Source of the DNA: Brassica napus
Lineage: Eukaryota; Streptophyta; Magnoliopsida; Brassicales; Brassicaceae
Direction of reading: 5' to 3'
DNA: 64,000 nucleotides
Assembly (NCBI RefSeq): GCF_020379485.1
Contig: NC_063444.1
Span: 7,202,652 to 7,266,651 of the forward strand
Numbering within the stretch: the stretch's first letter is position 1; each line of letters opens with the position of its first letter. The position numbers and the translations under genes are program-made. Below the pieces are notes generated by a model. It saw only the letters and a list, made by a program, of their open reading frames with translations. It had not been told where the DNA came from and made no database searches. This document shows positions 1-11,124 of this stretch, one piece after another.

Positions 1-806
1 ACCTCATCCTGCACTGTCCCTATGCTCAACAGGTTTGGGAACTCGCGCCTTTCAAGTCGACTACAGCCCTACTCAACTCGGACTCCATTCAACATGCTCT
101 CAATCTAGCCCCGACGCTTGTTTGTCTACCACCGAAGGGTATCACAACTGAGCTCTTCTCTTGGTTATGCTGGAACCTCTGGACGGCTCGAAATCGTCTC
201 ATCTTTGAAAACGGGGGAACCTCACACGCTGCAGTCGTCACCAATGCGCTCGTCAATGTCAGGGAGTGGAACCAGGCCCAGAAGATCCCCAGTCCCCCGA
301 GACCAACACCAACAACAGCTCCTCTATATCACGCGCCACTTCCCCCTGACATCTCGTTTTGCAATTCGGATGCGTCGTGGTCACGGCAATCCTTGCAGGC
401 GGGTCTAGGATGGATTCTTGATAACGAAACACTACCACATGCCCTCTTCGGATCCTCATGCTGCAACCACGTCACCTCCCCCTTCCTAGCAGAAGCACTT
501 GCGATCAGGGAGTGCCTCCGAGCTGCCCAAACGGCTCAAATTACCAAAGCCTGGATGCGTTCCGACTCTCAATTGCTCATCAAAGCCATCAACTCGAAAA
601 CCTATCCAATGGAGCTCTTTGGGGTTCTAATGGATATCGAGCTTCTATCGTCTACTTTTGCATTTATCTTGTTTACTTTCATCCCAAGAGCTCAGAACTC
701 CGGAGCTGATTCTCTAGCAAAATCAGCTCTTTGTAACAGCCCTTCTGCTTTGTTGAACTGATTTCCTCTTTATTAATGAAGTTTGTGTGTTGTTCAAAAA
801 AAAAAG
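1..806 (+). mobile_element. LINE (L1-type) 3' end with RNase H domain
   Basis: The reading frame is open from base 3 to the stop at 759-761, about 252 codons. It begins in the zinc-binding domain found after plant LINE reverse transcriptases (LILHCPYAQQVWEL) and ends in an RNase H domain. RNase H marks seen are FCNSDASW (first catalytic Asp), AEALAIREC (catalytic Glu), MRSDSQLLIKAI (third Asp) and FIPRAQNSGADSLAKSA (C-terminal Asp). A poly(A) tract at 797-806 follows a short 3' UTR. The frame has no stop or frameshift in the visible part. The 5' part lies outside the window, so completeness and target site duplications cannot be judged. Confidence 0.9.
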
Positions 807-2032
807 CCCCTTATAATCCTGCCCTTAAATCTTAACAGTTTGGTTAGTAAATGTTGTTGTCAGATGTACTCATTTTTCCGGATATTGTTTAATGACTAGA
901 CTACATCCAGTGGAACTCAATCATTTTTGTATTAATTAATGGTAAGAGACTAGGTCGTATTTGTAGTGCAGATGTTAAGTGATGTTGCTCTCACTAGCTA
1001 ATGTTGTCTTTTTCTTCTTCTATACTATCATGCTTAACCATGTAATTTCCTACCAGCAACAAGGTATATTGGCCAAGGTTTTATGATTATCTTACCTCAC
1101 AAACCAATAATATCCTTATGTTCCGGTGGTCTTATCGATTCTGAATTTGATAAATTCATTACCGAAAGCTTTGCTAAATTTGATAAGTGCATTACTTCTG
1201 CTTTCCTGAAATCACGAGTGGGTAATGGTTCAAATAAAGGGACGAAACACGCTAATAATATTGGTTAATGTCAGCTGAATATAAACTTACAATCATCCTA
1301 TTTTTAAGAAGGAACGCATGTGTTAACGTTCTAAGTTTTTAATTTCGAGTTAACATGTTCGTTTTCACTTTGTAAGCATTTATATGCGATATGCCTTACT
1401 GGTTAGATGCGGGGTCGAATGTATTTTGACTGATCAATGTGTTGTTTGCAATAAGCCACACACGTGTATTCAATTGAGCTTATGATACTGATATTCACAA
1501 GGAAAAGCCTAAACATTTGAGAAAGATTGAAGAATTAGGATCTAGCCAGCCAAAATGCAAAACTCAGATACTTGAAGGTTATCAACTAAGGTAAGTACCC
1601 CAATTTGAAAAAAAAAAATTTTGGTCTTTCTGAATTTCAGATGTAAAAGAATAGAATATAAACCATTCACCAAGTGGCATTTATATAGTAAGTCACTTTG
1701 TATATAACTCAAAGATGAATGATGCTGGGAATATCATCTGAATATCAATATTGCTTGTTAACTCCATAAGCAAGGTTAGGCCTAATTAATACTGATGAGT
1801 TACATTATTTCCATGCCAATTAATCTACAATGCAAAACCTAACAATGTCAGATTTTTGCACCTAGAAATATAAGTCCATAAGCAAATGATCCGTTAGTTT
1901 TGGGCTTTCACTTCCGCTTCAATTATACAATAGTAAAGATCAGCAAAACTAAATGAGTTTCATCAAGAAACCAACAAGCAGATCTCAAGACTTTGACAAC
2001 TTTCTTGTTGGCTTTGGTTTTACGAGGAATAT
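807..2032. other. AT-rich intergenic stretch, no gene seen
   Basis: Flanking sequence between the LINE tail and the 3' end of the PR5K-like gene. A 61-codon open frame at 1083-1268 has no recognisable motif and I do not call it a gene. No terminal repeats or RNA genes were found. Confidence 0.5.
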
Positions 2033-2081
2033 GAAATATCTTGTCTTTTTTTTTTTGCTCAAAAAGAGAAATATCTTGTCT
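2033..2081 (-). mobile_element. micro-retroposon footprint A (14-bp TSD, 21-bp insert)
   Basis: The direct repeat gaaatatcttgtct (2033-2046 and 2068-2081) flanks a 21-bp insert of ten T followed by gctcaaaaaga. On the minus strand this reads as a short body ending in gagc plus poly(A), like the 3' end of a LINE. It lies just beyond the stop codon of the PR5K-like gene, presumably in its 3' UTR. I infer an extremely 5'-truncated LINE insertion. Confidence 0.6.
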
Positions 2082-2096
2082 CTCTTCCACGATTTC

Positions 2097-5055
2097 TTAA
2101 ACCTCTTCTCTGGAAACGATCAAAGTATCTTGCCCGGCCCTAAGAGTTTTTCTCTCTAACAAGCTTTGTGTAGAGATACTAGAAGTATCTTTGCTGTCTT
2201 TAATAGTTTCCCAAGCGGCTACCAGATGTGAATCAAAGAGAGGCTTAGGTGGTACTTGGAGAGCTTCTAGACTTCCCTCTAACATTCCTATGACTTTTCT
2301 TATTGGTGGACGATCAGTTGGATTGGTCTGAATACACCACAAACCCACCAGTGCCATTTTCTTCACTATCTTCTCTTCTTCGTCTTCCATTATATGATCT
2401 CCTACAAGTCTAATGGTTTCCTTCCTCTCGAGATCATCATAGATCCACTCTGGAAAGTTCATTGAACTTGGATTGGACCTAGAAGTTTCAGCTCTTCTTT
2501 TGTTCTTTGCCCCAATCATCTCGAGAACCACCATTCCATAACTATACACATCTGACTTATGAGAAGCTTCACCAAAGTTCTTGGAAAACACTTCAGGAGC
2601 AATGTAACCTATGGTCCCTCTTGCGTCCAACAAGGACACGATACTCTCTTTGTTTTTGCATAGCTTAGCAAGGCCAAAGTCCGAAATCTTCGGACACAAA
2701 TCTCCATCCATGAGTATATTTTGTGGCTTTATATCGAAATGCACAATCTTCGATACACAACTATTGTGCAAGTACTCTAACCCACGAGCAACGCCTACCG
2801 CAATGTTGTATAGAGCTTTCCAGTCCATCTTAGTTGACATATTCTCCGAGATAAACTTGTCAAGTGATCCATTGGGCATGAACTCATAAATGATAGCTCT
2901 CTTGCTCCCTTCGTAGCAGAATCCAAATAGAGAGACGATATTAACATGAGATGCTCTACTCATGCTAGCTAATTCATTGATGAAATCATCTCCATTCCCC
3001 TTTGAATCATCCAAGATCTTTAGTGCAATATCTCGACCGCCAGCATCGGGTAATTTTCCTTTATAAACTGTTCCAAATCCTCCTTTCCCTAGAACATGAG
3101 CAAACGAGTTTGTCATGTTCTTGACGTTTTCATAACTATATCGTTTCAACATTATAGCAGCTTCAATGTTCTCATCGGTCGAATATCGCTTCCTTCTCGC
3201 ATTCTTTGCTCTCATCACTACCACAATCGCAACAATGATGATTATCAAAGCTACAGCTGCTGTTCCTCCTGCAAGAAATAATAGGTAAGACTTAGGTCTT
3301 ACGTACATGAATGACTAAAAGAGAAATGGCTGGGATGAGTGTGGTACCGAGTATGGGTCCTAACTTCCGTACAGAACTTTCTGCAAACGTATCAAATATA
3401 CAGAAAGATTAAGAATCCAAAATAAACATTCATATAGATTTTTACCGAATGATGAAAACAGAAATAAGCTTACCTTTCCCTCCTGCTATTGAGCTTTTAT
3501 CACGCGGATCCAGATTAATTTTTCATTGGAGAGAAAGAAAATAAATTAATAAATAAAACATTGTATCAATATCATTACTTTTACTAGGACTAGGATCCAC
3601 AAAATTACGGGAGAAAAGCAGTATATTATTTTATCCCATACTTTCATGCTGCTAGTGCTAACTACTAAATATCAAACGAGACTATACTTCTGTATAAAAA
3701 AATTATTACTAGTTATATACATCCGCACAACACGGTGCAAATCTCTACTTTGATATCAAAATCAAAGTTTTTAAAATGATTCCTATTTCAAATAAAATAC
3801 ATAAAGTTATTAACCTATATTATATTGGTTGGTGACATGGTAGGTTTGAAAAATGCTCTTTGTTTACTTTTCAAGGATTATAAAAATATCCAGTTCATAT
3901 AAACTAACACCACTAGTATAAAAAGAAATTATTTGTACAAGGTGACTGATTGATAAAACTATGTTGTAAAGAAAAAAAGACTGATTGATTGATAAAACTA
4001 TATATGTCTGACTTTTTAAAACCTAAACAAAAACAAAAAACTGACACACTGCGTGGGCCGTGGTGGCGTTTCCATAAAGTATCCATTTAATTCACAACTG
4101 GTGTCACATAATCCATAGGAAAAGAATAATGAAATTTGAAACGGTGCAAAACATGATAAAAAAAGGCATTTATGAGAATTTTACCTGGGGATGTCGGGAA
4201 TAAAGGATGGGCAAAAGGTGATAACGTAGTTAGTCGAGTTTGGGCATGTAAATGTGCTGTTATTATCGTTGTAAGGGTAGCTATATGCGTATGGGCAAGC
4301 TAGCTCAAAGTTCTGCGTATACACTGTCGGCTTGCAGTTTTGCTTTGACTTGAAGTAGTTTGTGCAACAATCTTCCGGTGTTCCGGATTGTTTGCACGCG
4401 CTACTACAACTGGTTGGTCTAGCACCGTCAAATATCTTAAGATTATCTGGGCACGTCTTGTTCAAGTCAACCATACAACCCGAGCTAAAACAAGTCGGGC
4501 TACTCTGTGACGGGGCCACCATTACAGGAAGGTTGTAGCCGTGTTCCAAACTGATGATGTGGCTGTTGGTTCCCCCGTAGTCGATTCTAAAGTAGACATA
4601 AGTCACCTTAGACCAACCGTATGAGCCATGACACTCGATGGTTTTTGACTCGCAGTCTCCAGTGGCGCATGTGAAGTTTCCTGTTGAGTCGTTTGAGCAA
4701 AGCGTCCTACCGGATATGAGACCGTACCATGACGATGGCGCTTGTAGAGCACGCGCCTCGCCACTTCGGAGAGTGAAGCCAGTGGTGGTGAGCTGTGATT
4801 TCCATGAGAAGATAACTGGCCAAACTGTTTGGTTGCATTTGTTCTCTATGGTAAGGATACTTATTGACAAGACTCCTGCTAAGAAAATTAAGGTTAATTA
4901 GGGAAGAAAAGATTATTGATATTTCATAAGAGTCTAATATAATTTTTGTATAACACATCCCATTCTCATTCTTTTCTCAGAAATCAATTAAAAAACGTAC
5001 CCGAGAAGAACAAATATGAAGCAAGGAGGAAGATCAATTGCAACCTCTGCGCCAT
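2097..5055 (-). CDS. PR5K: PR5K-like receptor protein kinase (thaumatin ectodomain + LRK10L-type kinase)
   Basis: I read five exons on the minus strand: 5055-5001, 4878-4185, 3493-3474, 3380-3348 and 3268-2097. All junctions are GT-AG and the lengths sum to 1974 nt, exactly 657 codons plus stop. Exon 1 encodes a signal peptide ([17 protein letters not shown]). Exon 2 is a thaumatin/PR-5 domain with the canonical 16 cysteines and GYNLPVMV. The two micro-exons encode a juxtamembrane linker, and the last exon gives the membrane helix ([14 protein letters not shown]) and kinase. Kinase landmarks are [15 protein letters not shown] (ATP lysine), [16 protein letters not shown] and GTIGYIAPE, so catalysis looks possible. 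Family knowledge: PR5K-type plasma-membrane receptors are about 660 aa. Residues of the PR-5 acidic cleft are not conserved (VYFRI, LEHGYN). A Helitron sits 87 bp upstream of the ATG. Which paralogue this is cannot be resolved; the gene symbol is for the family. Confidence 0.9.
3709..3790 (-). mobile_element. Helitron 3' terminus (fragment) inside PR5K-like intron 2
   Basis: On the minus strand a GC-rich hairpin (gcaccgtgttgtgcgg) is followed by ACTAGT, the layout of Helitron 3' ends (hairpin, about 10 nt, CTAG, then host T). No matching 5' TC terminus was identified within the intron, so the extent is unknown. Confidence 0.45.
3944..4001 (+). mobile_element. micro-retroposon footprint F (imperfect TSD, about 16-bp insert)
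   Basis: gactgattgataaaacta at 3944-3961 recurs at 3979-4000 with a 4-bp internal gatt expansion. Between them is an insert of about 16 bp, gttgtaaag followed by A7. This is the plus-orientation counterpart of the T-run insertions elsewhere in the window. It sits in intron 2 of the PR5K-like gene. It is less certain than the others because one repeat copy has changed. Confidence 0.4.
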
Positions 5056-5141
5056 TGGAATAAAGAGGTATAAAAACGTTACAAAGACTGAATACTAAGA
5101 GTAATCTCTGAGTTTGTGTTAGTAGGAAAACTTGGTGATAA

Positions 5142-6607
5142 TCTCTATTATTAAAAGAGAAGTACCCATTAAAAAATACCCTTAAGTTTTCTAACTTATT
5201 TACACTTCCATGCCACCGAGAATTAAATTAAACTACATATTTTGATGCTTGTCTTTTCCAGTTAAATTAATGAGTTTTCCTTAATCAAATTTAAACTTAA
5301 TGTCATTAAATAAACCTACATATTTTAATGCTTGTCTTTTTCCAGTTAAATTAATGAGTTTTCCTTAATTAAATTTAAACTTAATGTCATTAAATGAACC
5401 TAAAAATACATCATATTTAACGTAGCTTATTACGTACGAGTACGACCCAATAAAGAACTTGAATTTTATTTTTACGAAAACGTGAATCACTTGACTTATG
5501 TAATATTTAAAATATATTAACTACAATATAACAAATGCATATAACCTACCTATACTTTAGTTTGAAATGATCATGTTCAAGTTTTATATAGTCAACTTAC
5601 ATCATGCATCGATCGATGTACGATATTCAAACCACCTATAGTTTTTGTTTTCTTTATAGGATGTATCAACCAACCAATTATCCCATTGATTTTCTAAGCT
5701 TTATAAAAAAATAAATCAATAAATACAAACTCAAAATCCAATATCTTCTATTAATCAAAACATAATATCTTCAATGTCGTATCTTTAATGTATCTATTAA
5801 ATATAGAAACTGTAACCATAATTACACTAATTATAAGAATATATTTGATTCCAACCAATTGATCTTTTACTTCGGTAATTGATTTGCTTGCAGAAGAGGA
5901 AACAATAAATTTAAAATTTATAAGAATATAAAGATATAGAGATTCCAACCAATTGCCTATATTTGCGTATGATTTCCGCATAATAAGCTTCAAATTGAAC
6001 ATTGAAAAAGATAGAGATATTTTTTTTTAATCTTTTACCGACACAAACTTAAACAAAACGAAGAGTTAAATGTATTTTTTTTTGTTACACTTCCCGGAAA
6101 AAATGGTTACAACATGGGCTTTCATAATATGGTCTTTTAACAGATTAATGTTATGGACATTTAATAATTATTTTGACGAAAAACAAAGACTATAAATAAT
6201 TTATTATTAATAAAATTATGAAATTATTTACAATTTGATGACTAATTCATCGCCTTTTTTATATGTTAAATTTTTCATACAAGTTTAAAAATCATTTTAT
6301 TTTCTTTAAACATGTATAACTAATTTATAATCTTTTATGTCATACTAAGTCATAATATAATATTTCTTCATATTTTACATTAATAACTATTGTTTTTATA
6401 TATCGTCTACAATTTTCTAATTACGTCTATTTGTTCAATTTTTTATATGATATCAAATATTCATCGTAAATAGATGGTTTAAGATGCTAAAAAAATTATT
6501 TATTTGGTGAATATAATACATCAAATATTACAAATACATTATTTAGTTAAATAAATAATCAAAAACCGAAAATTCAAATCTGCGCTGGTGCGCGGATCAG
6601 GGTCTAG
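5142..6607 (+). mobile_element. non-autonomous Helitron, 1466 bp
   Basis: The 5' terminus is TCTCTATTATTAAAAGAGAA, preceded by host A. The 3' terminus is a hairpin (ctgcgctggtgcgcgg), 9 nt of spacer and CTAG at 6604-6607, followed by host T. This gives the A/T insertion context expected of Helitrons. There is no coding capacity. An 83-bp tandem duplication lies near the 5' end. The element begins 87 bp upstream of the PR5K-like start codon, so it occupies the promoter or 5' UTR region. Confidence 0.75.
5233..5398. repeat. 83-bp tandem duplication inside Helitron
   Basis: Two nearly identical 83-bp units, starting at 5233 and 5316 with ctacatatttt, differ at only a few positions. Confidence 0.75.
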
Positions 6608-7215
6608 TTAAGAGTTTAAAAGCGGTAGATGAGTAACCAACTGGGGAATATAATATAAACGGGAAGGAAGAAAATGTTCTATTGCTTCTTCCTCGTTGGT
6701 TAGTAGAAATGGGTGACTTGCGATAAGATCGTTCATAAACAATAAATTAGTCAGAAAATAGGGATTATATAAATAATAATTTTATATAAACTTAAGAAGG
6801 AAATACATAATCTAACCACTACCTTTTACAATTCATAGGAATTTGCCGGGAACTTTTAGAATGAAAAAGTTTCATAACATGATCCCAAAGATCCATTTCT
6901 TAGTGGAAAAGGATTTCCAATATTACTTTTTTCTTTGATTTCCAATTCTCTGTTTATATATCAACTACCGTTGGTCCATATTTGTGTTCACTGGACCAAA
7001 GTCTTCCTCGGGAGACTGGACATGCCTGGTCATTTTATAATGCAAGGGGACGTAGGTAAGTGGAACACTCTATAATTTAGTAAAAATTATAAAGAAATAA
7101 ACATTGACCTAAAGAAAATTCTTTATCAAAATTCCAACCATTTCGTTCTAGAATAATTGCTCTTGTTGATGTTAAACGAGAGATCCAATTCGGGTTTGGT
7201 TAAGTTGAAGATAAC
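6608..7215. other. intergenic stretch, nothing recognised
   Basis: AT-rich sequence between the Helitron and a LINE relic. I saw no open frame with recognisable motifs and no terminal repeats. It is presumably the original upstream region of the PR5K-like gene, now displaced by the Helitron. Confidence 0.4.
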
Positions 7216-7455
7216 CGAAGTCGAGTTGGTTATTCAACGATGTAATGGATTGGGATATCGAGCTTCTTCTTTTTTTTTTGTAACACGGGATATCGAGCAT
7301 CTATCTTCTTCTTTTATCGCCGGTTCCTTTTCATTCATTCAAGAGCATGTAATGCTTTTGCTGACTTGTTAGCAAAAGCTAGTCTATGTAATATGAACTC
7401 TCCCTCTCCTCCTTAGAGGATCCGTCTGATTAATATATGTGGTGTTAAAAAAAAC
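7216..7455 (+). mobile_element. LINE RNase H tail relic with poly(A)
   Basis: DIEHLSSSFIAGSF matches the same part of the RNase H tail at 628-660. It continues, after a 1-nt deletion, as RACNAFADLLAKASLCN, and A8 follows at 7447-7454. A second, unrelated micro-insertion (7252-7298) duplicates the first few codons. The fragment is decayed. Confidence 0.65.
7252..7298 (-). mobile_element. micro-retroposon footprint B (12-bp TSD, 23-bp insert)
   Basis: gggatatcgagc occurs at 7252-7263 and 7287-7298 around a 23-bp insert, mainly a T run followed by gtaacac. On the minus strand this reads gtgttac plus poly(A), close to known LINE 3' ends. The duplicated target is itself LINE coding sequence, so the second copy must come from insertion and not from the LINE's own structure. 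Confidence 0.65.
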
Positions 7456-7635
7456 GGATTGGTGTAGAAAAACTCCAAACGAGGTGGAATGGTAATTTGA
7501 TTAAAAAGAAGCAACTGAGAAGAACTCGGATGCCGTTAGAGAGTTTGTTGGTTTATTCCTTTAAATTATCTTCCCCTATCGTGAGTTTTTTTTTTTTAAT
7601 TCTTGATTATGCAGCTGAGTTTTTGTTGTACAAGC

Positions 7636-8003
7636 TACGCTTTGAAGATTCTTTCATAGTTGATTGTTGTACTGTATGTCTGAATCTCGCCGAGACATAC
7701 ATTTGGTCACAACTATATTTAAGATCAACTACGCGCCATACCATAACAAACATGGTTCTGCCTTATTTGATTTTTCCGAACAAGTTTGTTTATTGTTTAG
7801 GTATTATTTGACTCTGAAATACGCTTTGAAGATTCTTTCATAGTTGATTGTTGTACTGTATGTCTGAATCTCGCCGAGACATACATTTGGTCACAACTAT
7901 ATTTAAGATCAACTACGCGCCATACCATAACAAACATGGTTCTGCCTTATTTGATTTTTCCGAACAAGTTTGTTTATTGTTTAGGTATTATTTGACTCTG
8001 AAA
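7636..8003. repeat. perfect 184-bp tandem duplication next to tRNA-Leu
   Basis: Two 184-bp copies, 7636-7819 and 7820-8003, appear identical base for base. The duplication ends 31 bp before the 3' end of tRNA-Leu. Apparent identity implies a recent duplication or an assembly artefact. Confidence 0.85.
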
Positions 8004-8033
8004 TATGTAAATAAACAAAAAAAAATGAAAATA

Positions 8034-8113
<80 letters not shown>
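8034..8113 (-). tRNA. tRNA-Leu (anticodon UAG)
   Basis: On the minus strand a cloverleaf folds with acceptor arms GACAGUU/AGCUGUC, a CCAGA-UUUAGGC-UCUGG anticodon arm (anticodon UAG), the long variable arm of a class II tRNA, and a GUGGG-UUCAAAU-CCCAC T arm. A73 is the leucine discriminator. Internal promoters are intact: A box TGGCCGAGTGG and B box GGTTCAAATCC. No intron is present. A run of T downstream on the minus strand (around 8018-8026) suits RNA polymerase III termination. Confidence 0.93.
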
Positions 8114-8514
8114 CATTGGAAAACATTGTGTGATGAATCTATTTAACCAACTACTAATAGACTTGCATTTTGCGATGTGAGTGCTGTATCTTGGTGTTGA
8201 ATCGTTGATTGACATAATTTAACAACACAGTACATATATCCCTTTGAAAGCATCACTGGTAGATATATGTTTATACGCATAATCCTCTCTATTAACAGAT
8301 ACTGGAAAAAAATTACTTATCTTTACATAATAACATACTAGTAAAACTATTTAAGCAAACTTAGAATTGGTGTAATGAATGATGTTTCTTTACTCCAAGT
8401 TGCTTGGAAACAGAGCAATGATTTTTGACTCCTGAGAAAACTCTCCACAACCGAAAGCTTGGCTAAGTGTAAACATGAAAAAATCAAGTTTTTTGTCCCT
8501 TACCTTGTTATTGC

Positions 8515-8960
8515 GGTCTTGCTTTGCTTTCTTCTCTTTGTGCTGCTTATAGAGAAAAAGGAGAGACAACAATGGTATTTACCTGACCATACGCACATGT
8601 TGATTTATTATATCAGCTGTCCCTACCGCACGTCCAAGTCCAGCAAATCTGGTGCCAAACAACGAACCCTCATCTTGTTCACCATCTGCTTTCACATCTT
8701 CAGGTGGTGATGAAACAGTCCATAATTATAAAATCTTCTCCATGTTCTACTCCTTTCCTGAAGAAATCCACACAGTACTTCTCTTCCCCTTCTTCATCCG
8801 AAAGCTCTCCCCTTACAAGCTTCTCATATAACTGAGCCTCTTCTCCAAGGAAGCGTAGCTAACTGCTCCCTCTTTAATTGCTTTGAGCTCCACCTTGTCC
8901 CTTTTCACTGTCCCCACACTCAAAATCAACTAATGAATACAGAACAAGTCCTATACATAG
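8515..8960 (-). pseudogene. fragment of CCDC174-like (DUF4078) coiled-coil protein gene
   Basis: Minus-strand frames encode KRDKVELKAIKEGAVSYA, then after a frameshift AQLYEKLVRGELSDEEGEEK and YCVDFFRK, then after another shift EGSLFGTRFAGLGRAVGTAD, and a charged stretch HKEKKAKQDRNNK. The order and the LYEK..G..DEE..E.Y.VDF pattern resemble the CCDC174 family as I remember it. There is no start codon, and at least two frameshifts separate the blocks, so I call it a broken fragment. The family name is tentative; an alignment would settle it. Confidence 0.4.
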
Positions 8961-9139
8961 TCTTACTACATGCCCTTATTCCCAAGTTCAAACTTTTTCG
9001 TTTAATCTACATCCAAACTTAACCTATTATTCCCTCATTCTCAAATCATCTCTGCTTCACCTAATTGACACCAAAACGGAGCTTGAATAAATCATGTTGG
9101 GCCACTCTCAGCTAGAAGAGCTTGTTGACGTCACCTCCC

Positions 9140-9560
9140 AAAGAAAAGCTAGTGTAAAATGATGTTTTTTATTGAGTTATTTTTTTTAACTATATGTTTT
9201 TCTATTGAATTGATTAACTAATTTTGTTTTTATTTTATTCCGTTGATATACCTTACTGCTGAATCTTTGATAAATATTAAATACCAAATTTTGACCCCTT
9301 TTAAGAGAAAAAAATAGATCTCGCATTTTCACTTTAAAATGACCTTATCTCATTTTTTTTTTATCATGTTAAACAATATACTATTCAAATGCAATATACG
9401 AAGAAAAAAAATGTATTTACAATAACAAACCAAAGCAAATCCAACAGCATACATCATAAAAAAAAGTGTGTGAAAAATATATGTGATATTGACTACTACA
9501 TCCAAAAAGATCAAGTCAAGTCCTTATATAACTGATTTTCATACTAATCAAATCGATTTA
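9140..9560. other. AT-rich intergenic stretch
   Basis: No gene, RNA or terminal repeat recognised between the CCDC174-like fragment and the 3' end of the b561 pseudogene. Confidence 0.4.
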
Positions 9561-9777
9561 AACTGATTCACAAGTGCGTTACTTTTGCGACAAGGTAGGA
9601 ACCATAAACCTTTTGTTCATGGTGACTTCTTGTTACCACTTGAATGTCACTCCTTCCATTTGTGTTATTGTTATGATGATTATCAAGTTCATCAAGAAAA
9701 ACTCTTTGCTTTTGAAAATGCTCCCTTTTGTCTTGAATTAGATAGAATTAGACAAGATAGTAGAGCTGTAAACAAGA

Positions 9778-9825
9778 TTGTCCAAAGACTTTTTTTTTTT
9801 TTTTGGGTGCAATTTGTCCAAAGAC
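9778..9825 (-). mobile_element. micro-retroposon footprint C (12-bp TSD, 24-bp insert)
   Basis: ttgtccaaagac at 9778-9789 and 9814-9825 flanks 15 T plus gggtgcaat. The target is the last exon of the b561 pseudogene, where the duplicated bases encode the same SLWT residues twice. The coding context shows which bases were added. Minus-strand reading: a 9-nt body ending in ccc followed by A15. Confidence 0.75.
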
Positions 9826-10499
9826 TTGAGTCTCTGCTTGATGATGTCTTCTTTTTATAAGCCCTTATGCCAACTATTGACACTATTGTTCCAAGAATCC
9901 AATGTAACAAGAACCATTTCAACCTCCTTTTGCACCCTCTACAATGCAGCCAGTAAATCGGGAGAAGTGTGAGGACTGAGGTATAGATTATGGATATCAT
10001 AGATAAAAAAAAATGTATATGTACCTAGAGGGCTTGAAGATGCCGGTCAAGAATTGGAGCCACATAGTAGCATAAAGAGCCAAGCCTTTGATGGTTGTTG
10101 TCAAAAGAGTTCTCCAATGTTCTTAAAGACATAATAGCTCCTATTGTTGCTAAAACCACTGCTAGTATCTGCACATATTTATTTAAGAAAATTAAATAAT
10201 TATGCAGTCTCATAAATAAATGAAGAGAAAATCTTCTGTATTTTGTGTGTGTGTTAATGGATTCGAGTATGTGTCTAAGAGTATAATCATAGTGTGTCCT
10301 AAGCTTCTTTCCCTTAATATTCAAGAAATCATTATCATAGCTATAAAAACTCAAGAAGAAATTCCTTCATAAGCTACCTATTTGAAAGTAACTTCAGTGC
10401 ATGTAATATCTAGCTGTTGAAATTGAGTAAATTTAAGACTACTACGAGTGCTTCTTGAATTTTTAATTTTAAAATTTTTATATTCCTTTATCTAATCAT

Positions 10500-10519
10500 C
10501 CCCCCCCCCCCCCCCCCCC
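10500..10519. repeat. poly(C) tract, 20 bases
   Basis: Uninterrupted run of 20 C in an intron of the b561 pseudogene, in otherwise AT-rich DNA. Confidence 0.8.
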
Positions 10520-10972
10520 TTTAAATAGCATATTTGATATTATATTTGTCGTGGAGAAATAATTAAAGCGAGATGTCATTATGAGTTAGAATTAAAATTT
10601 TCATATCCCAAATTCAAGAATGATACAAAATTATCAACAATATACATTTTACATCATTATAATTATTTGTCTGGTGACTACTAATAATTAAATTACCTGG
10701 AAAATGGCATGATGGTAGAAGAACACTTTAACTTTTCTTCCATTTTCATTAGCTTTATTGCCCATTCTAATGAAGAGAATTCCCATTGGCATAAGAAGTC
10801 CCATTGAAACCCATAAGAGAATGCCATGAAGCTTTATGCTGTGTACCATTTGATGACTCAACTGCATGCCATTCAAATCCTAAATTAATTCTAGTATTAA
10901 ATACACCAGTTCTAAGATTTCATAAATGAGGGAACAATAACTACTTAAATAAAATAAGAAGTACATTGTCTT

Positions 10973-11124
10973 TGAAAGACTTTGTATTTCCTTAATCAAA
11001 ACAGAACGATCTACAAGATGTTATATGTACAGAGTTGTTATGAGATCTTCCTACAATCTAGAAGAGATCTACTCTAACGTTTGACTATACAAACTAACCG
11101 AGAATATCTAGGAATATTCTTTCA
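10973..11124 (-). repeat. Copia 3' LTR
   Basis: 152 bp, bounded by TG and CA, adjacent to the polypurine tract. The first three bases on the minus strand (TGA) also serve as the stop codon of the pol frame. Confidence 0.9.

Noticed and set aside
3269..3308. Kinase ORF beginning [14 protein letters not shown] as the PR5K-like N-terminus
   Set aside because: This stretch is intronic: a cttgcag acceptor ends at 3269, and using 3268 as exon start gives an exact in-frame join to the upstream exons.
7847..8215. Short ORFs across the 184-bp duplication and tRNA-Leu
   Set aside because: They overlap the tRNA and a non-coding duplication and have no protein motifs.
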